Positions 16,211-25,640 of a stretch of 39,227 bases of DNA are shown piece by piece. The position numbers were made by a program, and so were the translations under genes. The DNA comes from Oscillospiraceae bacterium (lineage in GTDB: Bacteria > Bacillota_A > Clostridia > Oscillospirales > WRJC01). The notes beneath the pieces were generated by a model that was not told the DNA's origin, made no database searches, and worked only from the letters and a program-made list of their open reading frames with translations. Location of the stretch: positions 1 through 39,227 of the forward strand of contig WQXD01000005.1 of NCBI GenBank assembly GCA_009785015.1. The letters are read 5' to 3'. Each line of letters starts with the position of its first letter. Position 1 is the first letter of the stretch.

Positions 16211-17503
16211 ATGCAGGATTCGGAAAACAAAACGGAAAACAGAATTATCGGCGTACTCGTCTATGTCATCGTGATAACAACGGCGCTCATGCTCGCACCG
16301 CTGATCTATGAGCTCGCCGAAAATTACTCGTATGACAAAATTTCGATTTCGGGGGAAAAAGTGGCCGCAGGCGAAAAAATCACAAAAAACAAAAATTATA
16401 CAGTCCTCGAAAACACGATAGATATATCGGAGCTCAAAAACACGGAATTCGGCCCTCTGACGCTCATCACCGCGAAAATTTTAAACAGCGGAGATCTGGT
16501 TTTGTTTTGTTCCTACCAGGTCGAAACGGCCGCCGCTTCAAGCGAGGCGCCCGCGCAGTACGAAACCCGGCTGCATATAGCCGCGCTGAAAAACCTGAAA
16601 CAAGTCCAAAGCCCCGACAATTATTACAACGCGAAAGGCGATATCGAGCTCTACGGCCGCGCCCTCTCCGCCCGTTACAATCTGCTCGACAGCGTGCAGG
16701 GCGGCGATTATATATTCACGGATTTCGGCGACGGCACGTTTTTTTTCTCAAACAACAAAACGGCTTTCCTTTTTGACGCCGAACAAATGAAAATGGCGGC
16801 CACTTACGCATACCCGCCAAATTACCATATATACCATTCGGCCCTGTCGCCGGATAAGCAGCTGCTCGCCTTGGCCGCTGAAGAAGGCCTTTTTATAAAC
16901 AACCTGAAAACCGCGAAAGCGGCGCCCAATTATTTCGAGCTGAAAGAGCTCATATCCTCCACGGTCAACGCCAACGGGATCAAAATGACGGTGCGGTATC
17001 CTTTCTGGTCGAGCGACGGCTCGCGCATATTCTACAAGCTCTACGCCGACGAAAATGTGAAAAATGCGGGGCTCACGACCACTTCCCCCGGGGGAAACGA
17101 GCAGCTCACGGCGCTCGAGAGCGGTGATTTCCTGTTTATGAACAGCGATCTGATATTTTATTATTTTTCCTCGACCACGGGGACAAATCCGGGGATTTTA
17201 TTTCGGTGCGGGTATTTCAACGTAAACGAGAGGAAAATGGCCGACGTCATGAGGTCGCAGGTCTATTATTTCGATGTGGATATAAGCCCGAATGGGACAT
17301 TTCTCGCCGCTTTGTCGTACAACGGGAACTTGGTGAAGATAAGCATCATAGACATACGCACGAAAAAACTGATATATTCCTGTCTGTACAGCGAAATCTA
17401 CGCCTTTTCATTTTCGCCCGACGAAAAAAACTTGGTGGTATACGGCAGGGAAAACGGAAGAAGGACGCTCAAAACGGTGAACATGGACTGGACGGAGGAA
17501 TAG
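16211..17503 (+). CDS. Membrane-anchored TolB/WD40-like beta-propeller protein
   Basis: The 430-residue protein has one N-terminal membrane segment (residues 12-34, VLVYVIVITTALMLAPLIY) and a large outside domain. That domain has repeated blade-like units such as HSALSPDKQLLALAAEEGLF, PFWSSDGSRIFYKLY, DVDISPNGTFLAALSYNGNL and FSFSPDEKNLVVYGRE. These SPD/SPNG-containing strands are typical of TolB-type and WD40-like beta-propellers, which act as protein-interaction platforms. The frame is open upstream of ATG 16211, but this ATG has an ACGGAGG site and lies just downstream of a consensus promoter, so it is the start. It is convergent with the J-domain gene, whose stop is 8 bp away. No partner is identifiable, though the next two genes also encode membrane proteins. 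Confidence 0.65.
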   Translation: MQDSENKTENRIIGVLVYVIVITTALMLAPLIYELAENYSYDKISISGEKVAAGEKITKNKNYTVLENTIDISELKNTEFGPLTLITAKILNSGDLVLFCSYQVETAAASSEAPAQYETRLHIAALKNLKQVQSPDNYYNAKGDIELYGRALSARYNLLDSVQGGDYIFTDFGDGTFFFSNNKTAFLFDAEQMKMAATYAYPPNYHIYHSALSPDKQLLALAAEEGLFINNLKTAKAAPNYFELKELISSTVNANGIKMTVRYPFWSSDGSRIFYKLYADENVKNAGLTTTSPGGNEQLTALESGDFLFMNSDLIFYYFSSTTGTNPGILFRCGYFNVNERKMADVMRSQVYYFDVDISPNGTFLAALSYNGNLVKISIIDIRTKKLIYSCLYSEIYAFSFSPDEKNLVVYGRENGRRTLKTVNMDWTEE

Positions 17504-17511
17504 CCCCCCGC

Positions 17512-18876
17512 TCAAATTTCCTCGTCCGCCGGCAGGTCGTCGGGCGCAAGGGGCGCCAGAGTGGGCTCCACTGTGGGCGCTTCGGTTGAGGGCGGAGCTT
17601 CGGTTTCGGGCGGTGAAGTGGGAGGCTCGGCGGTCGCGGGCGGCGGTGTGACCGGAGGCATTGTGTCGGCGGTTTCGGGCGGCGTCGTCGCTGCGGGAGG
17701 TTCGGTGGCCGGAGGCTCCGTGGGCGGCAGTGTTTCGGGCGGTTCCGTGGCGGGAGGCAGCGTGGGCACGGGCCTTTTCGTAGCGGGTTCTGTGGGCGGC
17801 GAGAGCGGAGGTGTTGTGGGTGGCTCTGTCGTCGCGGGAGGCTCGGTGGCCGGAGGCTCTGTTGCGGGCGGTTCCGTGGCGGGAGGCCGCGTCGCGGGCT
17901 GTGTAGGCGGGCTTGTAGTGGCGGGAGTTGTCGCGGGTTCTTTGGTGGTGGCCGGTGTTTCGGGCTCGGTGGGCTCCGTGGTTTCGGCGGTTGTCGTTTC
18001 TTCGGTTTCGATTTCGACCGTGGCCTCGGTGCTGAACACGATGTCGTGGGAGGTGTCGGGCTCCGCGGTATCTGACGGAGTTTGGCCCGTGGGGTCGGAG
18101 GGGTCGGTTTGGACGGCGCTGTCGGGTGTTTCTTCTTTGTTTTTGTTTGAAGCGGCGGAAAACAACTGCCCGATATTTTCAAGGTCGACTGAGCGCAGTA
18201 TCATGGCCGCCAAAAGTATTATCACGGTGATCATGGAGGCCACGACTATATAGTAAATCTTGGTTCCGTCGAATTTCTCTTTGGCGGCTGCGGCTTTTGC
18301 CGCCTCGCCGGAAAAACCGTCCGGACCCGGGTCCAAATCCAAATCCGCTTCCTCCGCTTCTCTTTCATACCCGTCCCCCGCCTGCCCATATTCCGCGTAA
18401 TCGTCCATGTCGGCGTCTATCGGATGATTTTCGAATGCGGAGTCGTCTTCCGGCTGTGTGTCCCGAAGCTCCTTTTCAGCCTTTTTTTTGAATTTTTTGT
18501 CGGGCTCGCTGTTTTTGATAAAGTTGTCTATTATATCCATGTAGGACGCATCGCCTTCCGGCATTCCGGAACCTTCCGCTTCATACGCGAAAAATATGCT
18601 TTCGCCGTTTTCGTCCACATTCAGCATATCGGCCCTTCCGTATTCCGAATAGGCCCCGCTCTGGGTTATGCCGTTTATTTTATTGTATTCGTTTCGCTTT
18701 CCCTCATCCTCCAAAACGGATATCGCCTCGTTGAGCAGTTTCATTTTCTCCTCCGCGAAAGCCGTATCCCCCTTGTAGGTGTCGGGATGATATTTTTTCG
18801 CCAGCGTCTTATACGCGTTCCTTATGACTTCGACTGACGCCGAGGGCGAGATTTCCAAAAGTTCGTAATAGTTCAT
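17512..18876 (-). CDS. J-domain protein with TM segment and extracellular Pro/Thr-rich tail
   Basis: This 454-residue protein starts with a J domain (residues 2-66) including the HPD motif (His30-Pro31-Asp32) needed to stimulate DnaK ATPase. A charged linker of about 140 residues follows (70-205). Next is one membrane segment (about 207-230, IYYIVVASMITVIILLAAMI), then about 220 residues made mostly of Thr, Pro, Glu and Ala with PPATEPP-type repeats. With the J domain in the cytoplasm the low-complexity tail faces outward and may span the wall. J proteins with a TM are known, but this tail is unusual. Start: ATG 18876. The upstream frame to 18918 lacks a clear ribosome binding site, and the site here (AAAGAG) is weak. 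The frame on the opposite strand over the repeats (17561-18253) is a composition shadow. Confidence 0.8.
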   Translation of the reverse strand: MNYYELLEISPSASVEVIRNAYKTLAKKYHPDTYKGDTAFAEEKMKLLNEAISVLEDEGKRNEYNKINGITQSGAYSEYGRADMLNVDENGESIFFAYEAEGSGMPEGDASYMDIIDNFIKNSEPDKKFKKKAEKELRDTQPEDDSAFENHPIDADMDDYAEYGQAGDGYEREAEEADLDLDPGPDGFSGEAAKAAAAKEKFDGTKIYYIVVASMITVIILLAAMILRSVDLENIGQLFSAASNKNKEETPDSAVQTDPSDPTGQTPSDTAEPDTSHDIVFSTEATVEIETEETTTAETTEPTEPETPATTKEPATTPATTSPPTQPATRPPATEPPATEPPATEPPATTEPPTTPPLSPPTEPATKRPVPTLPPATEPPETLPPTEPPATEPPAATTPPETADTMPPVTPPPATAEPPTSPPETEAPPSTEAPTVEPTLAPLAPDDLPADEEI

Positions 18877-18933
18877 AATTAAGCTCTTTTCTGTTTTGAT
18901 AAATCGATTATATATCAAAATATTGAACTAATG

Positions 18934-18949
18934 ATGTTATGTATAACAT
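18934..18949. promoter_or_regulatory. Inverted repeat between divergent membrane-protein genes
   Basis: ATGTTAT-GT-ATAACAT is a perfect 7-bp inverted repeat with a 2-bp centre, located between the J-domain gene and the Cys-cluster gene. It has the size of an operator. No regulator gene is nearby, so the assignment is tentative. A TATAAT for the minus strand lies 22 bp further left (ATTATA, 18907-18912). Confidence 0.4.
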
Positions 18950-19017
18950 TTTTCTATTAACTCGGTATTAAATAACGGTTAAACTATTTTAAATCGGCAT
19001 TATTTTTCGATTGATTG

Positions 19018-19046
19018 TTGATATTTTAAAAAAAATGTGATAGAAT
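19018..19046 (+). promoter_or_regulatory. Promoter of the Cys-cluster membrane-protein gene
   Basis: TTGATA (19018-19023), 17 bp, TAGAAT (19041-19046), 33 bp upstream of the TTG start at 19079. Confidence 0.65.
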
Positions 19047-19078
19047 AGTATTCAATTCAAAAAAGGGGGGCGATAACC

Positions 19079-20401
19079 TTGATATATTTCGGAGAAAACA
19101 AAGAATATATTTTATGCGAGTGCGAGAGCTGCAAAGGGGAGATGTATATCGAAAAATCTTCCGTTTCGGACGAGGACGCATATGCGTACCATCTTGCTTC
19201 GCCGATAAAATGCCGCTGCGGAGCGGTAGACGAATATATAAACCGCGCGAAAAAATCATGCCACAAAATAAAACAGGAACTCTTTTTCATGTCCGACCTG
19301 CTGCACAAGCAGCAGAACATCGCAAATAAGACAAACGAGATCACTTCCGAGCTGAACAAAAAATTCTCCCCGCCCTCATTTATGCAGCTGATCGCGCGGG
19401 ACCTGACGTTTTCTTTCAAGGTCTTCCTCATAATGCTGGGCGCGGCGGTCGGGGTGGAGATATTTTTGTTTGTCATAACGGCGCTGATGTTTTTTTTCGG
19501 GATTGCGTTCCAGTCGGAAAATATAGCGGCAAACGGCAACGAATTGTTTTATGCCATAAACATATTCAAGGACCAGGGGGGCAATTTTCTCTCAAAACTC
19601 GGCTTTGACACGGTTGTGCGCCCGTTATCCGAATACGGCACCGACCCGGCTGAAGGGCTGATTCTCGGATATATACCCGCCGCCATTGCGGGGCTTGTCA
19701 TCGTGGTGTTCTATGTGTTTGCCGCCGTGCTGTTTGTCAGGGTCGCCGTAAGCGTTTCAAAACTCACGTTTTTCGCGAGCAAAGTGATGAATCAGAAAAT
19801 CAAAATCAACCAAAAAAGGGAAGAATACAAAAAACAATTGGACGAGCTGGGCATAATCCACCAAAACCTGTCCGACCAGATAGGCGAGCTGGCAATACTG
19901 CCGGACGATTACAAAAATATGAGGGCAGCAGACTCGATACTCTCGTATTTTGTAAACAACCGGGCGGATTCGATACGGGAGGCAATCGCCCTGTTCCACG
20001 ACGAGGATTTTAAATCAAAGCTGCTCGAGTACAGCAAAGCGCTCTATGCCGAGGCCAAACAGACCCGCCGCTATACCAAGGCGATGTATATGATGACTTC
20101 GGACGAAAATATAAAGGTCGATATAAAAGAGGTCAGGGAAACCCGCGAGGAAACCCCCGACGGCGACGGCAATACGGCTCAAAATATCTCAAACGGCGCG
20201 TTTTCGAGGATAAAAAGCGCCTCACCCAAAAAATCGCCCCGGCTCAATTCTTCAAATTTTTCGAAGCCCGGCGAAAATCAGGTGCTGGAAGCGCCGAAAA
20301 AACCGCAGCCGGTTTCTGAAAACTTTGAAAACCCCGAAAACGGCACGGACGGGGCGGCCCCGGATATTGAAAGCGCCGACAATTCCGAAAATTCCGATTG
20401 A
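19079..20401 (+). CDS. Cys-cluster / two-TM / coiled-coil membrane protein of unknown function
   Basis: The 440-residue protein begins at TTG 19079 behind AAGGGGGG. Residues 13-18 (CECESC) and 45-47 (CRC) form a CxCxxC...CxC set that could bind zinc. A helical stretch with heptad character follows (60-95), then a membrane segment at about 112-144, an outside loop, and a second segment at about 197-226. A charged coiled-coil (about 228-275, NQKIKINQKREEYKKQLDEL) and a Ser/Pro-rich tail complete it. Both termini are predicted to be cytoplasmic. I do not recognise the family. It is divergent from the J-domain gene and shares its intergenic region. It stands 111 bp upstream of uvrA. The architecture suggests a membrane scaffold or stress sensor, but that is inference. 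Confidence 0.6.
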   Translation: MIYFGENKEYILCECESCKGEMYIEKSSVSDEDAYAYHLASPIKCRCGAVDEYINRAKKSCHKIKQELFFMSDLLHKQQNIANKTNEITSELNKKFSPPSFMQLIARDLTFSFKVFLIMLGAAVGVEIFLFVITALMFFFGIAFQSENIAANGNELFYAINIFKDQGGNFLSKLGFDTVVRPLSEYGTDPAEGLILGYIPAAIAGLVIVVFYVFAAVLFVRVAVSVSKLTFFASKVMNQKIKINQKREEYKKQLDELGIIHQNLSDQIGELAILPDDYKNMRAADSILSYFVNNRADSIREAIALFHDEDFKSKLLEYSKALYAEAKQTRRYTKAMYMMTSDENIKVDIKEVRETREETPDGDGNTAQNISNGAFSRIKSASPKKSPRLNSSNFSKPGENQVLEAPKKPQPVSENFENPENGTDGAAPDIESADNSENSD

Positions 20402-20436
20402 CCCAATTGAGATAAAATTTTACAAAATGTTCTAAA

Positions 20437-20464
20437 TTAATATGACGGACTGTTGTCATATTAA
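20437..20464. promoter_or_regulatory. Perfect inverted repeat at the uvrA promoter
   Basis: TTAATATGAC (20437-20446) and GTCATATTAA (20455-20464) are exact reverse complements with an 8-bp centre. The extended -10 TGATATAAT (20468-20476) follows by 3 bp, so the repeat covers the -35 region. It does not match the Gram-positive LexA box (GAAC-N4-GTTC). It could be an operator or an mRNA-level hairpin, with operator favoured by its AT-rich arms. Confidence 0.55.
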
Positions 20465-20512
20465 CCGTGATATAATTGGGAAAATAAATTATCTTTCAAA
20501 TCGGGGAGCCAT

Positions 20513-23386
20513 ATGCAGGAAAATTACAATACAGCAGCAGATTTTGCGCATTCAAAAAACTATATCACGATAAAGGGCGCGAGGGTTCACAACCTGAAAA
20601 ATATAGACTTGCAGATTCCGAGGGACAAATTCATCGTTTTTACGGGACTTTCGGGGTCCGGCAAGTCGTCTCTCGCCTTTGACACCATATACGCCGAGGG
20701 CCACAGGAGATTTGTGGAGTCGCTTTCCTCGTATGCGAGGCAGTTTCTGGGACAGTTGGACAAGCCCGACGTGGACTACATCGAGGGGCTCTCGCCCTCC
20801 GTATCCATCGACCAGAAGACCACATCCCGCAATCCGCGCTCGACCATCGGCACAATCACCGAAATCTACGATTATTTAAGGCTTCTTTTCGCCCGAGTGG
20901 GAACCCCGCACTGTCCCGTCTGCGACGCAGTCATAAAACAGCAGACCATCGACCAGATCATCGACCAGATATTGGAAATCGAGACCGGCGAAAAGTTCTA
21001 TATCCTCTCCCCTGTGGTAAAGGGCAAGAAGGGCACGCATGAAAAGGTGTTCGAGGACGCCAAAAAAGGCGGCTTCGCGAGGGTGAGGGTGAACGGCAGC
21101 ATATATGACCTGACCGAGGAGATAGCGCTCGACAAAAACAAAAAACACGATATAGAGATATTGGTGGACCGCCTTGTGATGAGGGACGACGTCAAGAGCC
21201 GCCTCACCGACTCGGTCGAAACCGCCTGCAATTTGTCGGGGGGCATAGTTGTCGTGTCCGTTTTGGACCGGCCCGCCGGAGAAGAGCTCGTATTTTCCCA
21301 GAATTACGCCTGCGAGGAGCACGGCATAAGCATCGGCGAACTGGCGCCGCGGATGTTTTCGTTCAATTCGCCGTTCGGCGCCTGTCCCGAATGTTCCGGG
21401 CTGGGCGCGAAACAGCAGCTTTCCGTCGAAAAACTGCTGTTTGACAAATCGAAGACCCTGCGCGAAGGCGCCATAGTGGCAAACGGGTTCAAAACCATGG
21501 ACAACGACACCTACGGGGAAGTGATGCTCGAATCTGTGGGGGCCGAAAACGGGTTTACCTTGGACACTCCGATATCAAAGTATTCCGAAAGCGCCCTGAA
21601 CGCCCTGCTCTACGGCACGGGGTCAAAGGAATACTGGGCTCAGAAAGGCAAACACAAATTCAAATTCAGGCACGAGGGCATCGTGCACACGATAACCCGC
21701 CGCTACCATCAAACCGGCAGCGCGGGGGTGAAAGCGGAAATAGAGGCGCTGATGGAAGATGTGAACTGCCCCGCCTGCGAGGGAAAGCGCCTCAAAAGGG
21801 AATCGCTCGCCGTAAAGATAAAAAACATGAACATACACGACGTATGCGCTTTCTCCATACTCGAATCGAAAGAACTGTTCGAAAATATCACCTTCAGCCA
21901 AAAAGATTCCGTAATAGCCAAAGACATAGTCAAGGAAATACGCGCAAGGCTCGGATTTTTGGTGAGTGTGGGACTCGATTACCTTACCCTTGAGCGCAAG
22001 GCGGGCACGTTGTCCGGCGGCGAGAGCCAGAGGATCCGGCTCGCCACCCAGATCGGCTCTTCGCTGATGGGGGTGCTGTACATACTCGACGAGCCCTCCA
22101 TCGGGCTGCACCAGAGGGACAACTCGAAGCTCATAGCCGCTTTAAAAAGGCTCAGGGACGTGGGCAACACCGTGATCGTGGTGGAGCACGACGAGGAAAC
22201 CATCGAAGAGGCCGATTATGTGGTGGATTTGGGGCCGCTCGCCGGGGTGAACGGGGGCGAGATTGTGGCGCAGGGCACGGTGGCGCAGATAAAAAAGATG
22301 AAAAATTCCGTCACCGCCGATTTTCTGAGCGGCAGGCGGAGTATAAAAACGCCGGGGCCCGAAGAGCGGCGACCCGGAAACGGCAGTTCTCTGAAAATAA
22401 TAGGCGCGCGCGAAAACAATTTAAAAAACATCGACGTGGAGATACCCCTGGGGCTTCTGGTGTGCGTCACGGGGGTTTCGGGCTCGGGCAAATCCTCGCT
22501 GATCAACGAAATATTATACAAAAAACTCGCCAACGAATTAAACGGGGCATACACCAGGGCCAGAAATTTCGACCGCATAGAGGGGACCGCCGCCCTTGAC
22601 AAGATCATCGCGATCGACCAGTCCCCCATAGGGAGGACGCCGCGCTCCAACCCGGCGACTTATACGGGGCTGTTTGCCGATATACGCATGCTTTTCGCCG
22701 AAACACAGGACGCGAAAATGCGCGGCTTCAAGCCCGACAGGTTCTCCTTCAACATGAAGGGCGGGCGGTGCGAGGCCTGCGAGGGCGACGGCGTGATAAA
22801 AATCGAGATGCACTTTCTGCCGGATGTCTATGTGACCTGCGACGTGTGCAAGGGCAAACGGTACGCAAGGGAAACGCTCGAAGTCAAATACAAGGGCAAG
22901 AATATATTCGACATATTGGACATGACCGTGGAGGAAGGCGTCGCGTTTTTCGCGAATATCCCCGCCATAAACAGAAAGCTGAAAACCCTGAACGACGTGG
23001 GGCTGGGGTATATAAAGATCGGGCAGTCGTCGACCACGCTGTCGGGCGGGGAGGCGCAGCGCGTCAAGCTCTCCAGTGAACTCGGCAAGCGCGCGACGGG
23101 CAGGACCATCTATGTGCTCGACGAACCCACCACGGGCCTCCACATGGCCGATGTGGAAAAGCTGATCGAGGTGCTGCAGAAATTGGTCATAGCGGGCAAC
23201 ACGGTCATCGTGATAGAGCACAATTTAGACATGATAAAAACCGCCGATTATATCATCGACCTGGGCCCCGAGGGCGGGGCGGGCGGAGGCCGGGTGATAG
23301 CGCTGGGAACCCCCGAGCAGGTGGCCGAAAACCAAATTTCCTACACGGGGCAGTACCTCAAAAAATTCTTTGAAAAGAAAAAGTGA
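20513..23386 (+). CDS. uvrA: UvrABC excinuclease subunit A
   Basis: UvrA is the ATP-dependent damage-recognition subunit of nucleotide excision repair and works with UvrB and UvrC. The 957 residues are the standard length. Each half is an ABC ATPase: Walker [13 protein letters not shown] (residues 44-55) and [12 protein letters not shown] (about 649-660), with ABC signatures [14 protein letters not shown] and [11 protein letters not shown] and Walker [11 protein letters not shown] and [10 protein letters not shown]. Cys pairs CPVC, CPEC, CPAC, CEAC and CDVC are where the family has its zinc modules. Start: ATG 20513 behind GGGGAG. uvrB and uvrC are not in the window. The next gene begins within 40 bp and is probably cotranscribed. 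The usual LexA box is not visible upstream; a different inverted repeat is. Confidence 0.97.
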   Translation: MQENYNTAADFAHSKNYITIKGARVHNLKNIDLQIPRDKFIVFTGLSGSGKSSLAFDTIYAEGHRRFVESLSSYARQFLGQLDKPDVDYIEGLSPSVSIDQKTTSRNPRSTIGTITEIYDYLRLLFARVGTPHCPVCDAVIKQQTIDQIIDQILEIETGEKFYILSPVVKGKKGTHEKVFEDAKKGGFARVRVNGSIYDLTEEIALDKNKKHDIEILVDRLVMRDDVKSRLTDSVETACNLSGGIVVVSVLDRPAGEELVFSQNYACEEHGISIGELAPRMFSFNSPFGACPECSGLGAKQQLSVEKLLFDKSKTLREGAIVANGFKTMDNDTYGEVMLESVGAENGFTLDTPISKYSESALNALLYGTGSKEYWAQKGKHKFKFRHEGIVHTITRRYHQTGSAGVKAEIEALMEDVNCPACEGKRLKRESLAVKIKNMNIHDVCAFSILESKELFENITFSQKDSVIAKDIVKEIRARLGFLVSVGLDYLTLERKAGTLSGGESQRIRLATQIGSSLMGVLYILDEPSIGLHQRDNSKLIAALKRLRDVGNTVIVVEHDEETIEEADYVVDLGPLAGVNGGEIVAQGTVAQIKKMKNSVTADFLSGRRSIKTPGPEERRPGNGSSLKIIGARENNLKNIDVEIPLGLLVCVTGVSGSGKSSLINEILYKKLANELNGAYTRARNFDRIEGTAALDKIIAIDQSPIGRTPRSNPATYTGLFADIRMLFAETQDAKMRGFKPDRFSFNMKGGRCEACEGDGVIKIEMHFLPDVYVTCDVCKGKRYARETLEVKYKGKNIFDILDMTVEEGVAFFANIPAINRKLKTLNDVGLGYIKIGQSSTTLSGGEAQRVKLSSELGKRATGRTIYVLDEPTTGLHMADVEKLIEVLQKLVIAGNTVIVIEHNLDMIKTADYIIDLGPEGGAGGGRVIALGTPEQVAENQISYTGQYLKKFFEKKK

Positions 23387-23421
23387 AATTTTTAATTATG
23401 AGGGAAAGGATGCTGTATACT

Positions 23422-24735
23422 ATGGAAAAATTGGCTATTCTGGGCGGGCCCGGAAGCGTCGCCGGAGATGATCGGGATTTATTCGCGTGGCCCATTGTGA
23501 CAAAGGAAGACGAAGAAGCGGTGCTCGACGTGATACGGCGCGGCGCCATGTCGGCTCTCGACGTCACGCTGGCTTTCGAAGATGAATTTAAAAAATGGCA
23601 GGGCGCAAAATACGCCCTCGGATATAATTCGGGCACGAGCGCCATACACGGGGCCCTGTTCGGCTGCAAAATAGGGCGCGGCGACGAAGTGGTCTGCATA
23701 AGCCCGGTGTACTGGGCTTCCGTTTTGCCGGTGTTCTCATTCGGGGCCGTTCCGGTGTTCGCGGATATACTGCCAAACACGCTCTGCATCGACCCGGCGG
23801 ATTTTGAAAGAAAGATAACCCCCAAAACAAAAGCGGTGATTGCGGTGCATAACTTCGCCTATCCCGCCGAAATGGATGAGATAACTGCAATTGCCAAAAA
23901 ATACAATGTAAAAGTGATAGAGGACGTCTCCCACGCGCAGGGCGGGCTGTATAAAAACAAAAAATTGGGCACATTCGGCGACGTGGCGGCGATGAGCCTG
24001 ATGTCGGGCAAGTCGCTGGCCTGCGGCGAAGCGGGAATGCTGACTACCGACGACACCGAGATATATGAGCGGGCTCTGGCATACGGGCATTATGAACGCA
24101 ATGACGCGAAAAAGCTGCAGACCGGATATCTGCGCGAATTCGCGGGGCTTCCGCTCGGAGGGCACAAGCAGCGCATGCATCAGGCGAGCTCGGCGATGGG
24201 GCGCGTGCAGCTCCGCAGTTACGATGAGCGCGCGGCGGAAATCAGGCGCGCGATGAACTACTTCTGGGACTGTCTCGAGGGGGTTCCCGGCATCCGCGCC
24301 CACCGTACAGACGAATCAAAAGGCTCGACTATGGGCGGCTGGTACGCGGCTCACGGCCTGTATGTGCCCGAAGAACTCGACAATTTGTCCATCGGGCGTT
24401 TTTGCCGGGCCGTCGCGGCCGAGGGCGCTTTGTGCTCTCCCGGGATCAACGCCCCGCTGCATCTGCACCCGCTGCTCTTTAACTGCGATGTGTACGGCGA
24501 CAAAAAGCCCACCCGCACGGCGTTTTCCGAACGCGATCCAAAAGACCCCGAGGGAAGCCTGCCGGCAAGCGAAGCCGTCAACAGCCGCACGTATTATGTG
24601 CCATGGTTCAAAAAATACAAACCCGACCAAATCGAAAAGTATGCCAAGGCGTTTCGAAAAGTGTGCGAAAATTTCGGCGAGCTGACAGAAGGGGACGAAA
24701 AAAACCCCGGAGGGGGCAGGTACTTCTCTTTTTAA
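23422..24735 (+). CDS. DegT/DnrJ/EryC1/StrS-family PLP aminotransferase
   Basis: A PLP-dependent sugar aminotransferase of the DegT/StrS type, 437 residues. The pattern GYNSGTSAIHGALF is the cofactor phosphate-binding region, VIEDVSHAQGG holds the Asp that contacts the pyridine ring, and MSGKSLACGEAGML holds the Schiff-base lysine. The family usually transaminates keto-sugars for nucleotide-sugar or antibiotic pathways, though no other sugar gene is next to it. Start: ATG 23422 is chosen because AGGGAAAGG (23401-23409) is at a workable distance and the protein then begins MEKLAILGG; ATG 23410 would touch that site and earlier codons overlap uvrA. It lies downstream of uvrA and 20 bp upstream of the amidohydrolase, suggesting one transcript. 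Confidence 0.85.
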   Translation: MEKLAILGGPGSVAGDDRDLFAWPIVTKEDEEAVLDVIRRGAMSALDVTLAFEDEFKKWQGAKYALGYNSGTSAIHGALFGCKIGRGDEVVCISPVYWASVLPVFSFGAVPVFADILPNTLCIDPADFERKITPKTKAVIAVHNFAYPAEMDEITAIAKKYNVKVIEDVSHAQGGLYKNKKLGTFGDVAAMSLMSGKSLACGEAGMLTTDDTEIYERALAYGHYERNDAKKLQTGYLREFAGLPLGGHKQRMHQASSAMGRVQLRSYDERAAEIRRAMNYFWDCLEGVPGIRAHRTDESKGSTMGGWYAAHGLYVPEELDNLSIGRFCRAVAAEGALCSPGINAPLHLHPLLFNCDVYGDKKPTRTAFSERDPKDPEGSLPASEAVNSRTYYVPWFKKYKPDQIEKYAKAFRKVCENFGELTEGDEKNPGGGRYFSF

Positions 24736-24755
24736 TTCAATTTATGGAGGAAATT

Positions 24756-25640
24756 ATGATCATAGATATCCACAACCACGCCGACTATCACGGATATGAC
24801 GCGGAAAAAATGGTAAAAAACATGGATGATTGCGGCATCGGCATAACCTGCCTGATGGCATGGGAAGCGCCCGCCCATGAGTACGACCCCGCCACCAAAT
24901 ACGCAATTTCGCCGTTTTCGGATTATCCGGTCCCATTTGAGCGGTGCCTCGCCTACAAACAGCACGCGCCCGGCAGATTTTTATTGGGATTTGCCCCGGA
25001 TCCCAGAAAACCGGATTCGATCGGGCGGCTGAAATCGGCGGTGGCGCTTTTTGACCTGAGCATATGCGGGGAACTAAAACTGCGCATGATGTACGACAAT
25101 CCCGACGCGGTGCGCATGTACCGTTACTGCGGGGAGGTCGGCCTGCCGGTGCTCATGCATTTCGATTATGAGCTGAAAAGCGGGTCTTTTTACCCGTGGC
25201 CCAATTATTGGTACGGCGGCGGGATCGAGGCGCTCGAGCGCGCGCTGGAGCTTTGTCCGGATACGAATTTCATCGGCCACGCGCCGGGTTTCTGGGCGCA
25301 TATATCAAACGATGAGCTGTATAAGACGGAGGCCTATCCGAAAGCCCCGGTCATTTTGGGCGGAAGGTTAGAGGCGCTTTTGGAAAGCCACTCCAATCTG
25401 TACTGCGATATTTCCGCGGGCTCCGGGCACAACGCGCTCAGCCGCGATTTGGATTACAGCCGCGGTTTTTTGGAAAGGTGGCAGGACCGGGTGCTGTTTG
25501 GGCGCGATTATTACGACGGGATCCACAGAGAGCTCTTGGAGAGCCTGTCGCTGCCATTGGCCGTTATGGAAAAGATATATTCCGAAAATGCGCGCCGCAT
25601 ACTTCGAAACGGCGGTAAAATCCCCGAAAATATCTCGTGA
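24756..25640 (+). CDS. Amidohydrolase-family (Amidohydro_2-type) metal-dependent hydrolase
   Basis: The 294-residue protein is a TIM-barrel amidohydrolase of the Amidohydro_2 type. MIIDIHNHADYHG has the HxH metal motif (His6, His8), FIGHAPGFWAHIS the barrel His, and LFGRDYYDG the late Asp. Substrate is unknown, since this family includes decarboxylases and lactonases. Start: ATG 24756 behind TGGAGGAAATT; the frame is open from 24603 but overlaps the aminotransferase. A paralogue lies at 31170-32042 and shares GSG(H/A)NALxRDL and the FxGHxPxFWA segment. The stop abuts that of the convergent lipoprotein gene without a single intervening base. Confidence 0.8.
   Translation: MIIDIHNHADYHGYDAEKMVKNMDDCGIGITCLMAWEAPAHEYDPATKYAISPFSDYPVPFERCLAYKQHAPGRFLLGFAPDPRKPDSIGRLKSAVALFDLSICGELKLRMMYDNPDAVRMYRYCGEVGLPVLMHFDYELKSGSFYPWPNYWYGGGIEALERALELCPDTNFIGHAPGFWAHISNDELYKTEAYPKAPVILGGRLEALLESHSNLYCDISAGSGHNALSRDLDYSRGFLERWQDRVLFGRDYYDGIHRELLESLSLPLAVMEKIYSENARRILRNGGKIPENIS

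Noticed and set aside
17561..18253. Gly/Ser/Val repeat frame on the plus strand (230 codons)
   Set aside because: It is the reverse complement of the Pro/Thr/Glu repeats of the J-domain protein. It has no ribosome binding site and its repetition is explained by that gene.
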